From Polaribacter porphyrae (GTDB lineage Bacteria > Bacteroidota > Bacteroidia > Flavobacteriales > Flavobacteriaceae), in the NCBI RefSeq assembly GCF_002954685.1, contig NZ_MSCN01000001.1, forward strand, positions 270,485 through 334,230: a stretch of 63,746 bases of DNA, given 5' to 3'. How positions within the stretch are numbered: position 1 is the stretch's first letter; each line of letters starts with the position of its first letter. A model generated the notes under the pieces. That model saw only the letters and a program-made list of their open reading frames with translations. It did not search any database and was not told where the DNA came from. Both the position numbers and the translations under genes were made by a program. Positions 35,970-44,425 of the stretch are shown here, piece after piece.

Positions 35970-36500
35970 TTGGATACGAAACAACTCATACAAAAATGTA
36001 AACAAAACGACTATTCAGCTCAATTAAGAGTCTACCATTCTTACAAAAACATGATGTTTGGTGCTGCTTTAAGAATAGTAAAAAGTAATATAGATGCAGA
36101 AGATATAGTGCAAGATTGTTTTATTAAAGGATTTCAAAAAATACATCAATTAAAAGAGGATGCAAATTTGGGAGCTTGGTTAAAAAGAATAGTTGTGAAT
36201 AAGGCATTAGATACTGTTAGAAATCAAAATAAAATCACTTATACAGATGATACGTATATTTTAGAGGAAAAACCAGAAGAAAAAGATGATATTGAACCAT
36301 CAATTTCTGTTGATTTTGTAAAAAAGTGTATCAACCAATTAAAAGAAAAATATAGAATAGTTTTGGTTTTATATATGATAGAAGATTACAATCACAGAGA
36401 AATTGGTGAAATGCTAAACATAAAAGAAAGTACAGTAAGAAACCAATACAGAAGAGGTAAAGAACAATTATTGCAATTGATAAAAAGTAAAGTTGATTAA
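35970..36500 (+). CDS. ECF-type RNA polymerase sigma factor
   Basis: This 176-residue protein has region 2 (about 10-80, with DAEDIVQDCFIKGFQKIHQL and GAWLKRIVVNKALD) and region 4 (about 115-170, with the HTH HREIGEMLNIKESTVRNQYRR), the two domains of an extracytoplasmic-function sigma factor. The start is TTG at 35970 (MDTKQLIQKCKQND); the ATG codons downstream would cut into region 2. It heads a probable operon with a membrane HEAT-type protein (candidate anti-sigma), a DUF4097-like protein and possibly the thioredoxin lipoprotein. The targets are unknown. Confidence 0.92.
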   Translation: MDTKQLIQKCKQNDYSAQLRVYHSYKNMMFGAALRIVKSNIDAEDIVQDCFIKGFQKIHQLKEDANLGAWLKRIVVNKALDTVRNQNKITYTDDTYILEEKPEEKDDIEPSISVDFVKKCINQLKEKYRIVLVLYMIEDYNHREIGEMLNIKESTVRNQYRRGKEQLLQLIKSKVD

Positions 36501-36548
36501 GTAAAATTAACATTTTTGAGTTTAAAAAATACTTTTGAGAGTTAGTTT

Positions 36549-36628
36549 ATTATTTCGAATGAAGTGAAACGAAATTGAGAAATCTTAATAAAGAAAAGTT
36601 ATAGATTTCTCTAAAAGGTTGAAATGAC
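36549..36628. repeat. Full dispersed repeat with inverted ends
   Basis: Between the sigma and anti-sigma genes, TTATTTCGAATGAAG at the left and GGTTGAAATGAC at the right are partly complementary, and GAGAAATCT and AGATTTCTC inside form a second inverted pair. The left part matches the element at 34642. It resembles a miniature inverted-repeat element; it could also weaken or structure the operon mRNA. Confidence 0.5.
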
Positions 36629-36650
36629 AAAGAATTGAAAAATATATAGA

Positions 36651-37262
36651 ATGAAGTTAAAAGAATTTATACAGCAACATAAAGAAGAATTTACTCAAGA
36701 AAAAATATCTAAACTGGCAGATGTTTCTTTTGAGGAATTATTGAAGCAAGAATTGCATCAACCTAAAAAACGAAAAATGGTGTATTTAAAATATATTTCT
36801 ATTGCTGCATGTTTGGCCCTAGTTTTCTTTGCTGGAAATTGGGTAATCAATCAAAATAAATTATCGCCAGTACAAAAAGAGTTACTAGCCAATTTAGATG
36901 ATGACTCTGCAGGAAAGCGATTAGAAGGTGTGTATCAATTTAATGATGATTATTTAAAAGAAGACGAAAGAATAATTACTAGACTAATAGAAATTATTCA
37001 TAAAGATGAAAATGATAATGTAAAAATTGCCACAATTGATGCATTACTAAAATTTCCTAAAAATGAAATTATCAGAAAAAATTTAATTAGTGCTTTAGAA
37101 AAAGAAGAGGCACCATTAGTACAAATAAAATTAATAAAAGCATTAACTTTTTTAAGAGAAAACCGTGCACAAAAACCTCTTGAAAAGATTATAGAAGATG
37201 AACAAACCTATCCCATAGTTAAAAACAATGCAACTTTAGCTATGAACGAAATTAATAAATAA
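36651..37262 (+). CDS. Membrane-anchored HEAT-repeat protein, candidate anti-sigma factor
   Basis: This 203-residue protein has a cytosolic N-terminal 45 residues, one membrane helix (YLKYISIAACLALVFFAGNW, about 46-65) and a periplasmic part of alpha-helical HEAT-like repeats (VKIATIDALLKFPKNE, LVQIKLIKALTFLREN, VKNNATLAMNEI). One short cytosolic domain, one helix and a periplasmic sensor is the usual plan of anti-sigma factors, and the gene follows the ECF sigma gene. No zinc (ZAS) motif is seen. The assignment rests on context. Confidence 0.6.
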   Translation: MKLKEFIQQHKEEFTQEKISKLADVSFEELLKQELHQPKKRKMVYLKYISIAACLALVFFAGNWVINQNKLSPVQKELLANLDDDSAGKRLEGVYQFNDDYLKEDERIITRLIEIIHKDENDNVKIATIDALLKFPKNEIIRKNLISALEKEEAPLVQIKLIKALTFLRENRAQKPLEKIIEDEQTYPIVKNNATLAMNEINK

Positions 37263-37267
37263 GAATA

Positions 37268-38236
37268 ATGAAAACTTTAAAACACATAGTAGTATTTGCT
37301 TTAACAATTACCTTTTTAAATGTTAACGGGCAAGAAAAGAAAATAAAATTTAGTAAAGGAACTCTAAAAATTTGCTCTTCCAAAAACTTTCAAATAGAAG
37401 GTTATGATGGTAATGAAGTAATTATTAAAAGCTTACATGAAAAAAGAGGAGAAAACTCAACTTTTGTTGTAAGTGGTACATCTAATCAAAATGCTTATAG
37501 TATAGCTTCTAATAATGGTTTAGCTAGAGTAGGGAGAGTTAGTCAATCAACCAGAAAAAATGACTCTTCAAGATTTAGAACATTGGTTTATCCAGGTAAC
37601 GATATAAGTAGAAAAAAGGGGTTAAAAAAACTAGGTGCTAAAAACCAAAATGCAGATTTAGGCATCTATTTTACCATTGAACAAAAAGATGGAGAATTAC
37701 TCTTTAAAGACCAATCTAGAGCAGGATTTATTATGAGTAGTAATGAGAATTATTTGCTTAAAATTCCGAATACTTTAAAATTAGTTTGGAGAACCAGTAA
37801 GTGTGATAGTAAGAATAGCTCTAATCAATATCGCTTTTTTAGTTCAAAATCTTCAACACTATCCAACTTTGACGGAGAGGTTGAGATTGCATCTAACCTA
37901 AACAATACAAAATTGAAAGATGTTACTGGACCAGTAGTAATTAACACAATTGGTGGTAATGTAACTGTTGAGTTCGAGAAAAAATATCCGAAAGCTTTGT
38001 ATTCTATTTATACTAATAATGGATTTATAGATATTCAAATTCCAGAAAAATCTAATTTATTAGTAGATGTAATTGGCAAATCTGTATATAGTGATGTTGA
38101 TTTTAAAGTTCTTGAAGAAGAAGAAGTTGATGATGTATGGCAAAAAACTACAAAAATGAAACTAAAATATGGTACAGGTAAAATAAAAATGAAATTAAAT
38201 GGTGGTTTTGGAAATGTTTATTTGAGAAAAAAATAG
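37268..38236 (+). CDS. Secreted DUF4097-like beta-strand protein
   Basis: This 322-residue protein has a signal peptide ending NVNGQ and a beta-rich body with a DUF4097-like right-handed repeat (FDGEVEIASNLNNTKLKDVTGPVV, then VINTIGGNVTVEF). Such proteins often follow ECF sigma/anti-sigma genes in Bacteroidota. It starts five bases after the candidate anti-sigma gene. It is probably a periplasmic or surface structural component of the response. Exact role unknown. Confidence 0.65.
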   Translation: MKTLKHIVVFALTITFLNVNGQEKKIKFSKGTLKICSSKNFQIEGYDGNEVIIKSLHEKRGENSTFVVSGTSNQNAYSIASNNGLARVGRVSQSTRKNDSSRFRTLVYPGNDISRKKGLKKLGAKNQNADLGIYFTIEQKDGELLFKDQSRAGFIMSSNENYLLKIPNTLKLVWRTSKCDSKNSSNQYRFFSSKSSTLSNFDGEVEIASNLNNTKLKDVTGPVVINTIGGNVTVEFEKKYPKALYSIYTNNGFIDIQIPEKSNLLVDVIGKSVYSDVDFKVLEEEEVDDVWQKTTKMKLKYGTGKIKMKLNGGFGNVYLRKK

Positions 38237-38280
38237 TAGTTTTATTTTTTATAATAAAGCTTAACTAAAATCATAAAACT

Positions 38281-39378
38281 ATGAACAAGACCGCATTGTT
38301 TTTATTGCTTGTAACTCTATTAAGTGCTTGTAAAAAAAAGAAAAATTTAACTGTTGATGATGTTTTAACCGATTATAAAAACAAATTGAATTCTATAGAA
38401 AAAATATCATACAACATGCAAAAAATTGATACCTTTTCTAGTGGTACAATATGGAATAAAAAAGGGAAAGCTTTACTAGAAAAAAACAAGAACGATACTA
38501 TCTTTGGGTTCTCTTATTACGCTATAAATTTAAAACATAATAGTGCATCTATTTATAATAAATATAATCATTTTGGTATAGAGAATGACACAAAAGAGTT
38601 TGAACAAGAACAAGCTGGTTTATATGTTCTAGGAAGCCCTGGAGGTCAAATGGTTTATAAAGATATTTTTAATTTTGATGAAGAAGCTATTAGTAAAGAT
38701 TTAGAAGTTACTGAAGATACTTATAAAATTACATACCATTTAGCTGATAATAAACAATATAATATCGTAAGTAGGAAAAAAGTAATTGAAATAGATAAGG
38801 AAACTAATCTTTTAAGGAGAGTTCATACATACCATTTTTCTGAAATAGCTAATCATAAACAAACTTCTACCTATATTTTTTCTGATGTTAAAACCAATGA
38901 AACTATTCAAAAAACAGTTGAAGAACAACTTGCTGTTTTGGCAGATTATAAACAAATTCTTCCAGAAGAAATAATACCGAATAAATTATTAGGAACTCAT
39001 TTGCCAAAAATTAATTTGCAAAACTTGATTTCTAAAAAAGTAGAAAGCTTACAAACAGAAAAAGTAATTTTAATAGACTTTTGGGAAGTTTGGTGTGGCT
39101 ACTGTATCCAGTCTTTTCCAAAAGTAGATGAACTTGCTAAAAAATATAAAGATTTAAAAGTAATTGGCATTGTAACAGAAAATGAAGAACAAGCTGTTAG
39201 ATTAGTAGAAAAAAAAGACGTTACATTTACCAATCTTTTAGGAACTAAAGAGTTACTAAACACGTTTAGTGTAAATAGTTTTCCAAGATATTTTTTGATT
39301 GATAAAAATGGGATAATTCAAAAAGAATATCATGGTTTTTCAAAAGATATTGAAAAAGATATTAAAAAAATGATTTAA
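38281..39378 (+). CDS. Thioredoxin-fold lipoprotein (TlpA/ResA-like)
   Basis: This 365-residue protein has a lipoprotein signal (LLVTLLSACKKKK). Residues about 25-220 are a beta-rich region of unknown type, and residues about 230-365 are a thioredoxin fold with the redox motif WCGYC in DFWEVWCGYCIQSFPKVDE, and the cis-proline loop near VNSFPRYFLIDKNG. It is probably a periplasmic thiol reductase or oxidase. It follows the sigma operon after 44 bases with no terminator between and is followed by a terminator, so it may belong to that operon. Confidence 0.8.
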   Translation: MNKTALFLLLVTLLSACKKKKNLTVDDVLTDYKNKLNSIEKISYNMQKIDTFSSGTIWNKKGKALLEKNKNDTIFGFSYYAINLKHNSASIYNKYNHFGIENDTKEFEQEQAGLYVLGSPGGQMVYKDIFNFDEEAISKDLEVTEDTYKITYHLADNKQYNIVSRKKVIEIDKETNLLRRVHTYHFSEIANHKQTSTYIFSDVKTNETIQKTVEEQLAVLADYKQILPEEIIPNKLLGTHLPKINLQNLISKKVESLQTEKVILIDFWEVWCGYCIQSFPKVDELAKKYKDLKVIGIVTENEEQAVRLVEKKDVTFTNLLGTKELLNTFSVNSFPRYFLIDKNGIIQKEYHGFSKDIEKDIKKMI

Positions 39379-39398
39379 TAAATCAACACAAAATAAAA

Positions 39399-39434
39399 AA
39401 TCCGTTTAGAAAATTTTCTAAACGGATTTTTATC
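39399..39434 (+). terminator. Terminator of sigma/thioredoxin region
   Basis: AATCCGTTTAGAAA (39399-39412) pairs with TTTCTAAACGGATT (39415-39428), then T run. The core CCGTTTAGAAA/TTTCTAAACGG is the same as in the two terminators at 35475 and 35876. It is also convergent with secA. Confidence 0.85.
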
Positions 39435-39504
39435 AACTTTGAATTTACTTTAATTATAAAATCTTTTCTTGTTGTGAAACAAAGTTAAGAATGAAAAAGT
39501 TTAT

Positions 39505-42500
39505 TTATTTCCCCACCAAAACAAATTCACCTTTTTCAATTAAAGGGATAGCTTGTTTGTATTTAACAACTTTTTCTTCACCACTCATTACATTTTTGAT
39601 GGTAACTCTCTCGTTTCTACCAATTTTTGGTTGCTCTCTTACAATTGTTTCAACAGGTGCTTGTTCTTGTTGACGAGAATTAGAGATCGCCTGTTCAGTG
39701 GTATTTTGAACATCAGCTTTGCTGGTATTTAAACGCTCTCTTTTTTGTTGACGAGCTTCAGAAATTTGTGAGGTATCTTGAGTTGGTAATTCTCCTTTAA
39801 ATAAAAACGATAATACTTCTTTGTTAATTTCATCTACAGTTTTTTTGAACAATTCAAAAGCTTCAAACTTGTAAATTAATAAAGGATCTTTTTGTTCATA
39901 AGATGCATTTTGTACAGATTGTTTTAAATCGTCCATTTTACGCAGATGATCTTTCCAGTTTTCATCAATAATCGCTAATGTTATATTTTTTTCAAAATCA
40001 GTTATTAACGATTTTCCTTCACTCTCGTAAGCTTCTTTTAAGTTGGTAACAACTTGTAAAGATTTAATTCCGTCTGTAAAAGGCACTACAATACGCTCAT
40101 ATCTATCGCCTTCATTTTCATAAACATCTTTAATAACAGGATACGCTAAAACTGCATTTCTTTCTATTTTACTTTTGTAATGTTCAGTTACAATATCGTA
40201 TAACTTATCAGCTAATTCTTTTTCAGATAATTTTTCAAAATCCTCTTCAGAAAAAGGGGAAGTCATAGAAGAGAAACGAATCAATTCAAACTCAAAATTT
40301 TGAAAATCTTTTACAGCTTTATTATTATTGATTATAGATTCGCAAGTATCATAAATCATATTTGCAATATCAACCTGTAAACGCTTACCATCTAACGCAT
40401 TTCGCCTTCTTTTATAAACAAACTCACGTTGAGAGTTCATAATATCATCATACTCTAACAAACGTTTTCTGATACCAAAGTTATTTTCTTCTACTTTCTT
40501 TTGTGCTCTTTCAATAGACTTGGTAATCATAGAATGCTGAATTACTTCACCTTCTTTTAAGCCCATTCTATCCATCATTTTTGCAATTCTATCAGAACCA
40601 AACAAACGCATTAAGTTATCATCTAATGCTACATAGAATTGAGAAGAACCCACATCACCTTGTCTTCCTGCACGACCTCTTAACTGTCTGTCAACACGTC
40701 TAGAATCATGACGTTCAGTACCAATAATGGCCAAACCACCAGCGTCTTTAACTTCATCAGAAAGCTTAATATCTGTTCCACGACCAGCCATATTTGTAGC
40801 AATAGTTACTTGCCCAGGTTTACCAGCTTCTGCGACTACATCAGCCTCACGTTTGTGTAATTTTGCATTTAAAATATTATGAGGAATTTTACGCATTTGC
40901 AACATTCTACCCAATAATTCTGATATTTCTACTGATGTTGTACCTACTAATACTGGTCTATTTTGTGCAACGAGTTTTACAATATCATCTATTACAGCAT
41001 TGTATTTTTCACGCGCAGTTTTATAGACTAAATCTTCTTTGTCATCTCTTGCAATTGGCTTATTAGTGGGTATTTCAACTACATCTAATTTATAGATTTC
41101 CCAAAATTCACCAGCTTCAGTTACTGCAGTTCCTGTCATACCAGAAAGCTTACGATACATTCTAAAGTAATTCTGTAAAGTTACAGTTGCAAACGTTTGT
41201 GTTGCATCTTCAATTTTTACATTTTCTTTAGCCTCAATTGCTTGGTGCAAACCATCAGAATAACGACGCCCATCCATAATACGTCCTGTTTGCTCATCAA
41301 CAATCATTACTTTATTCTCCATTACAACATATTCTACATCTTTCTCAAAAACAGTATATGCTTTCAACAACTGATTCATTGTGTGAATACGTTCACTTTT
41401 AATGCTAAAGTCTTTGTATAGTTCTTCTTTTTGTGAAGCTTTTTCTTCAGGTGTTGTTTCTGATGCATCAATTTCACCAATTTTAACTCCAATATCTGGA
41501 AGCACAAAGAAAGTATCATTATTAGTTTTATCAGATAAATGAGCAATACCCTTATCTGTTAAATCAATTTGATTATTTTTTTCTTCAACAACAAACCATA
41601 AATCCTCATCAACTTCTGGCATTAATTTGTTATTATCTTGCATGTATAAGTTCTCTGTTTTCTGCAAGATTTGTTTAATCCCTTCTTGTGATAAAAATTT
41701 AATTAGTGCTTTATTTTTAGGTAAACCTCTATAAACTCTCAATAATAATTTACCACCTTCTTTATCATCACCATCAGCAATTAGTTTTTTGGCTTCTGCC
41801 AATACACCAACCAAGTGCTTTTTTTGTAAACCAACTAAATCAGAAACCAAAGGCTTTAGTTCATTAAATTCATGAACATCTCCTTTAGGTATTGACCCTG
41901 AAATAATTAAAGGTGTTCTTGCATCATCAATTAATACAGAATCTACCTCATCTATAATAGCATAATTTGGTGGTCTCTGTACTAAATCGTCTTTAGAGCT
42001 AGCCATATTATCACGTAAATAATCGAAACCAAATTCGTTATTTGTACCATAAGTGATGTCTGCATTATAGGCTTTTCTTCTTTCATCTGAATTGGGTTGA
42101 TGAAAATCGATACAATCTGTTGATAAGCCATGAAATTCAAAAATAGGAGCCATCCAAGCTCTATCACGCTTTGCTAAATAATCGTTTACAGTTACAACAT
42201 GAACACCATTTCCTGTTAATGCATTTAGGTAAACTGGTAATGTTGAAACTAATGTTTTACCCTCACCAGTCATCATTTCTGCAATTTTACCTTGATGTAA
42301 TACAGAACCACCAATAAGCTGTACATCATAATGAATCATATCCCAAGTAACAGGTTTCCCTGCAGCATCCCAAGAATTTGCCCAATAGGCTTTGTCATCT
42401 TCTAAAGAGATGTGTTCATTTGTAGCAGACAATTCTCTATCAAAAGGAGTAGCAGTAACTTCTATTTCTTCATTTTCTACAAAACGTTTTGCGGTTTCTT

Positions 42501-42846
42501 TAATTACAGCAAAAGCTTCTGGCATAATTTCTGCCAAGGTATTTTCTGAAATGGTATATGCTTCATCTTTTAAGTTGTCAATTTCTGAATAGATGTCTTC
42601 TTGTCTATCTATATCAGCAGATTTTGCTTCTTCTTCTAAAACAGCAATTTTATCATCAAATTCTTTTGTAGCTGTTGCAATTTTAGTTTTGAACTCAATT
42701 GTTTTAGCTCTTAATTCATCATGAGAAAGTTGAGCTAAAGCAGCTTCAAACTTTTTAACATCATCTACAATTGGTTGTAAAATTTTTAAATCTTTTTGCT
42801 GTTTATCTCCAACAAAAAGTTTTATTACAGAATCTAATATGCCCAT
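39505..42846 (-). CDS. secA: Preprotein translocase ATPase SecA
   Basis: This 1113-residue motor drives export of unfolded preproteins through SecYEG. Walker A is in [15 protein letters not shown] near residue 190-197 and the DEAD-like box in [16 protein letters not shown] near 297. ATP-binding domain II has [16 protein letters not shown] and [12 protein letters not shown]. It is longer than the E. coli protein (about 900 aa) because of insertions, usual in Bacteroidota, and it lacks the C-terminal zinc (SEC-C) Cys motif, ending [10 protein letters not shown]. The 140 bases upstream hold a hairpin (42912-42939) and the terminator of the next gene. Confidence 0.97.
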   Translation of the reverse strand: MGILDSVIKLFVGDKQQKDLKILQPIVDDVKKFEAALAQLSHDELRAKTIEFKTKIATATKEFDDKIAVLEEEAKSADIDRQEDIYSEIDNLKDEAYTISENTLAEIMPEAFAVIKETAKRFVENEEIEVTATPFDRELSATNEHISLEDDKAYWANSWDAAGKPVTWDMIHYDVQLIGGSVLHQGKIAEMMTGEGKTLVSTLPVYLNALTGNGVHVVTVNDYLAKRDRAWMAPIFEFHGLSTDCIDFHQPNSDERRKAYNADITYGTNNEFGFDYLRDNMASSKDDLVQRPPNYAIIDEVDSVLIDDARTPLIISGSIPKGDVHEFNELKPLVSDLVGLQKKHLVGVLAEAKKLIADGDDKEGGKLLLRVYRGLPKNKALIKFLSQEGIKQILQKTENLYMQDNNKLMPEVDEDLWFVVEEKNNQIDLTDKGIAHLSDKTNNDTFFVLPDIGVKIGEIDASETTPEEKASQKEELYKDFSIKSERIHTMNQLLKAYTVFEKDVEYVVMENKVMIVDEQTGRIMDGRRYSDGLHQAIEAKENVKIEDATQTFATVTLQNYFRMYRKLSGMTGTAVTEAGEFWEIYKLDVVEIPTNKPIARDDKEDLVYKTAREKYNAVIDDIVKLVAQNRPVLVGTTSVEISELLGRMLQMRKIPHNILNAKLHKREADVVAEAGKPGQVTIATNMAGRGTDIKLSDEVKDAGGLAIIGTERHDSRRVDRQLRGRAGRQGDVGSSQFYVALDDNLMRLFGSDRIAKMMDRMGLKEGEVIQHSMITKSIERAQKKVEENNFGIRKRLLEYDDIMNSQREFVYKRRRNALDGKRLQVDIANMIYDTCESIINNNKAVKDFQNFEFELIRFSSMTSPFSEEDFEKLSEKELADKLYDIVTEHYKSKIERNAVLAYPVIKDVYENEGDRYERIVVPFTDGIKSLQVVTNLKEAYESEGKSLITDFEKNITLAIIDENWKDHLRKMDDLKQSVQNASYEQKDPLLIYKFEAFELFKKTVDEINKEVLSFLFKGELPTQDTSQISEARQQKRERLNTSKADVQNTTEQAISNSRQQEQAPVETIVREQPKIGRNERVTIKNVMSGEEKVVKYKQAIPLIEKGEFVLVGK

Positions 42847-42946
42847 AGTTATGTTTTTATCAGTTTATAAAAAACTGTTAGTTGTATTTTTTATCAATTA
42901 AAATACCAAAATTGCTTTTCTTTTTTTGATGAAAAGCAAACAAAAA

Positions 42947-42968
42947 AAAAGCCTCTTTAGAGACTTTT
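42947..42968 (-). terminator. Terminator of DUF2795 gene
   Basis: On the minus strand AAAAGTCTC-TAAA-GAGGCTTTT forms a 9-base-pair stem (one G-U) with a 4-base loop, followed by a long T run (42942-42950 in plus coordinates read as A). Confidence 0.75.
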
Positions 42969-42986
42969 TAGTGTATTTTATTGAGT

Positions 42987-43208
42987 TTAATATTCGTCTT
43001 CATTCCAAAGATAATCATCCTCTGTTGGATAATCTGGCCAAATTTCAATAATAGAGTCATACGCTTCACCTTCGTCTTCAATATCTTGTAGGTTTTCTAC
43101 AACTTCTAAAGGAGCTCCTGTTCTAATAGCGTAATCTATTAATTCGTCTTTGGTTGCTGGCCAAGGTGCATCTGCTAAATAAGATGCTAATTCTAATGTC
43201 CAATACAT
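42987..43208 (-). CDS. DUF2795-like acidic small protein
   Basis: This 73-residue protein starts MYWTLELASYLADAPWPATKDELIDYAIRTGAP, a pattern of the DUF2795 family (a short alpha-helical domain), and has a strongly acidic tail rich in Asp, Glu and Tyr (EDDYLWNEDEY). It is a conserved small protein of Bacteroidota. Function unknown. It is transcribed alone with its own terminator, between the adenosyltransferase gene and secA. Confidence 0.75.
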   Translation of the reverse strand: MYWTLELASYLADAPWPATKDELIDYAIRTGAPLEVVENLQDIEDEGEAYDSIIEIWPDYPTEDDYLWNEDEY

Positions 43209-43300
43209 TTCTTATTATTTAATTTTGTGCAAAAATAATTTTTTTACTGAATTATGCAAGTATTTTTTAAGAAATATAAAATCGATAAAAAAAGAACTTG

Positions 43301-43873
43301 TTAATATTTTTGAGGAATCCACTTAATTTCCTCTACTGATAAGTCTTTGGACAATTTTCGTGCCAACGTAAATAGGAAGTCAGAAAGTCGGTTTAAGTAC
43401 TTTATAACATTGTTATTGATAGATTCTTCATCATTTAATTCAACTGATAAACGTTCTGCACGTCTACAAACACATCTTGCAATGTGACAGAATGACACAG
43501 CTTGATGACCACCAGGTAAAATAAAATGTGTCATTTGCGGAAGTTCAGCATCCATTTTATCAATATCATTTTCTAAAAAAATAATAGATTCTTCGTTAAT
43601 TTTAGGAATGTTTAAGCGTTCTTTACCAGATTTTAATGTTTCTTTTTCTGGAGGAGTAGCTAACATTGCTCCTAAAGTAAATAACTCATTCTGAATTTTT
43701 AGAAGCGATTCTTTAATTTCTTCACTAATTTCTTGATCTTTTATAAGCCCAATATAAGAGTTTAATTCGTCTACAGTACCATAACTTTCTATACGTAAAT
43801 TGTATTTTTTTACTCTGGTGCCTCCAAAAAGTGCTGTAGTACCTTTATCTCCAGTTTTTGTATATATTTTCAT
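43301..43873 (-). CDS. Cob(I)alamin adenosyltransferase, PduO type
   Basis: This 190-residue enzyme transfers the adenosyl group of ATP to cobalamin, making adenosylcobalamin. Motifs are clear: KIYTKTGDKGTTALFGG, RIESYGTVDELNSYIGL, and LNRLSDFLFTLAR near the end; HPGG-like region is HFILPGGHQAVSFCHIARCVCRRAERL. Length fits. The upstream DNA has a -7 element (TAACTTTG at 43903-43910) inside a short AAAGTT-rich repeat. No cobalamin-dependent enzyme is in the window. Confidence 0.93.
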   Translation of the reverse strand: MKIYTKTGDKGTTALFGGTRVKKYNLRIESYGTVDELNSYIGLIKDQEISEEIKESLLKIQNELFTLGAMLATPPEKETLKSGKERLNIPKINEESIIFLENDIDKMDAELPQMTHFILPGGHQAVSFCHIARCVCRRAERLSVELNDEESINNNVIKYLNRLSDFLFTLARKLSKDLSVEEIKWIPQKY

Positions 43874-43887
43874 TTTAAAATTTGTAT

Positions 43888-43918
43888 CAAAGTTGAAAGT
43901 TTCAAAGTTACAAAGTTT
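43888..43918. repeat. AAAGTT-rich micro-repeat overlapping a -7 element
   Basis: The plus strand reads CAAAGTTGAAAGTTTCAAAG then TTACAAAGTTT: four AAAGTT-type units 7-9 bases apart. On the minus strand one unit reads TAACTTTG (43903-43910), a full -7 element for the adenosyltransferase gene. Copy-number change in the array could alter promoter spacing (inference). Confidence 0.45.
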
Positions 43919-43933
43919 CTGTATGAGAAAATG

Positions 43934-44425
43934 TTAAACTCGTATTATAAAATGTTCTTTAGCTTGTGATACCCTGAAGAAAATTAATCCAAAATAAAAC
44001 AAATCTATGGTTACTGTTGCATTATTTTTTTGAATGATTTTTAACCACTTTTGCTGTGTTTGTTTGTTTTTATGAATATTATGAATTACTATAAAATAGT
44101 TTGAAACTAATTCATCATTTAAAATAGAATTTATGTTATTAATATTGCTGATATATAGTAATCTGTGTTTTTTTTCTTGAGTTTTTAAGTCGGTTTTTAT
44201 TTCAGTATGAATGGCATCAATCTTAAAATAGTTGATAGTTTTTGATAAGATTTTCTGTTCTTTTTTAGAAAGAAGTTCTAGTCGCTCATATTGTGATAAA
44301 CCCATATTTTTTGGAAGTTTTTGATACAATCCTTTTGTAACAAAATCAAACACAAAAGGAGAATGCACTCCATGTTGATTTTTTGATTCTAAGAGGAATT
44401 TTAAATAAGAAATAAATCTAAACAT
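43934..44425 (-). CDS. Degenerate methyltransferase-family protein
   Basis: This 163-residue protein has the family ends of a Bacteroidota class I methyltransferase (N-terminal FLLESKNQHGVHSPFVFDF; C-terminal VTIDLFYFGLIFFRVSQAKE) but, between them, no Gly-rich SAM-binding motif of the LELGTSLG kind, which relatives of about 240 residues carry (from memory of the family). About 80 residues of the core seem missing. It probably cannot bind SAM as usual. Its start overlaps the hutI stop by one base (TAATG), so the two are coupled. Confidence 0.55.
   Translation of the reverse strand: MFRFISYLKFLLESKNQHGVHSPFVFDFVTKGLYQKLPKNMGLSQYERLELLSKKEQKILSKTINYFKIDAIHTEIKTDLKTQEKKHRLLYISNINNINSILNDELVSNYFIVIHNIHKNKQTQQKWLKIIQKNNATVTIDLFYFGLIFFRVSQAKEHFIIRV

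Noticed and set aside
42912..42939. Hairpin TTGCTTTTC/GAAAAGCAA upstream of secA as a SecM-like control element
   Set aside because: No arrest-peptide ORF is visible and the stem is AT-rich with a 10-base loop; not enough to claim regulation.
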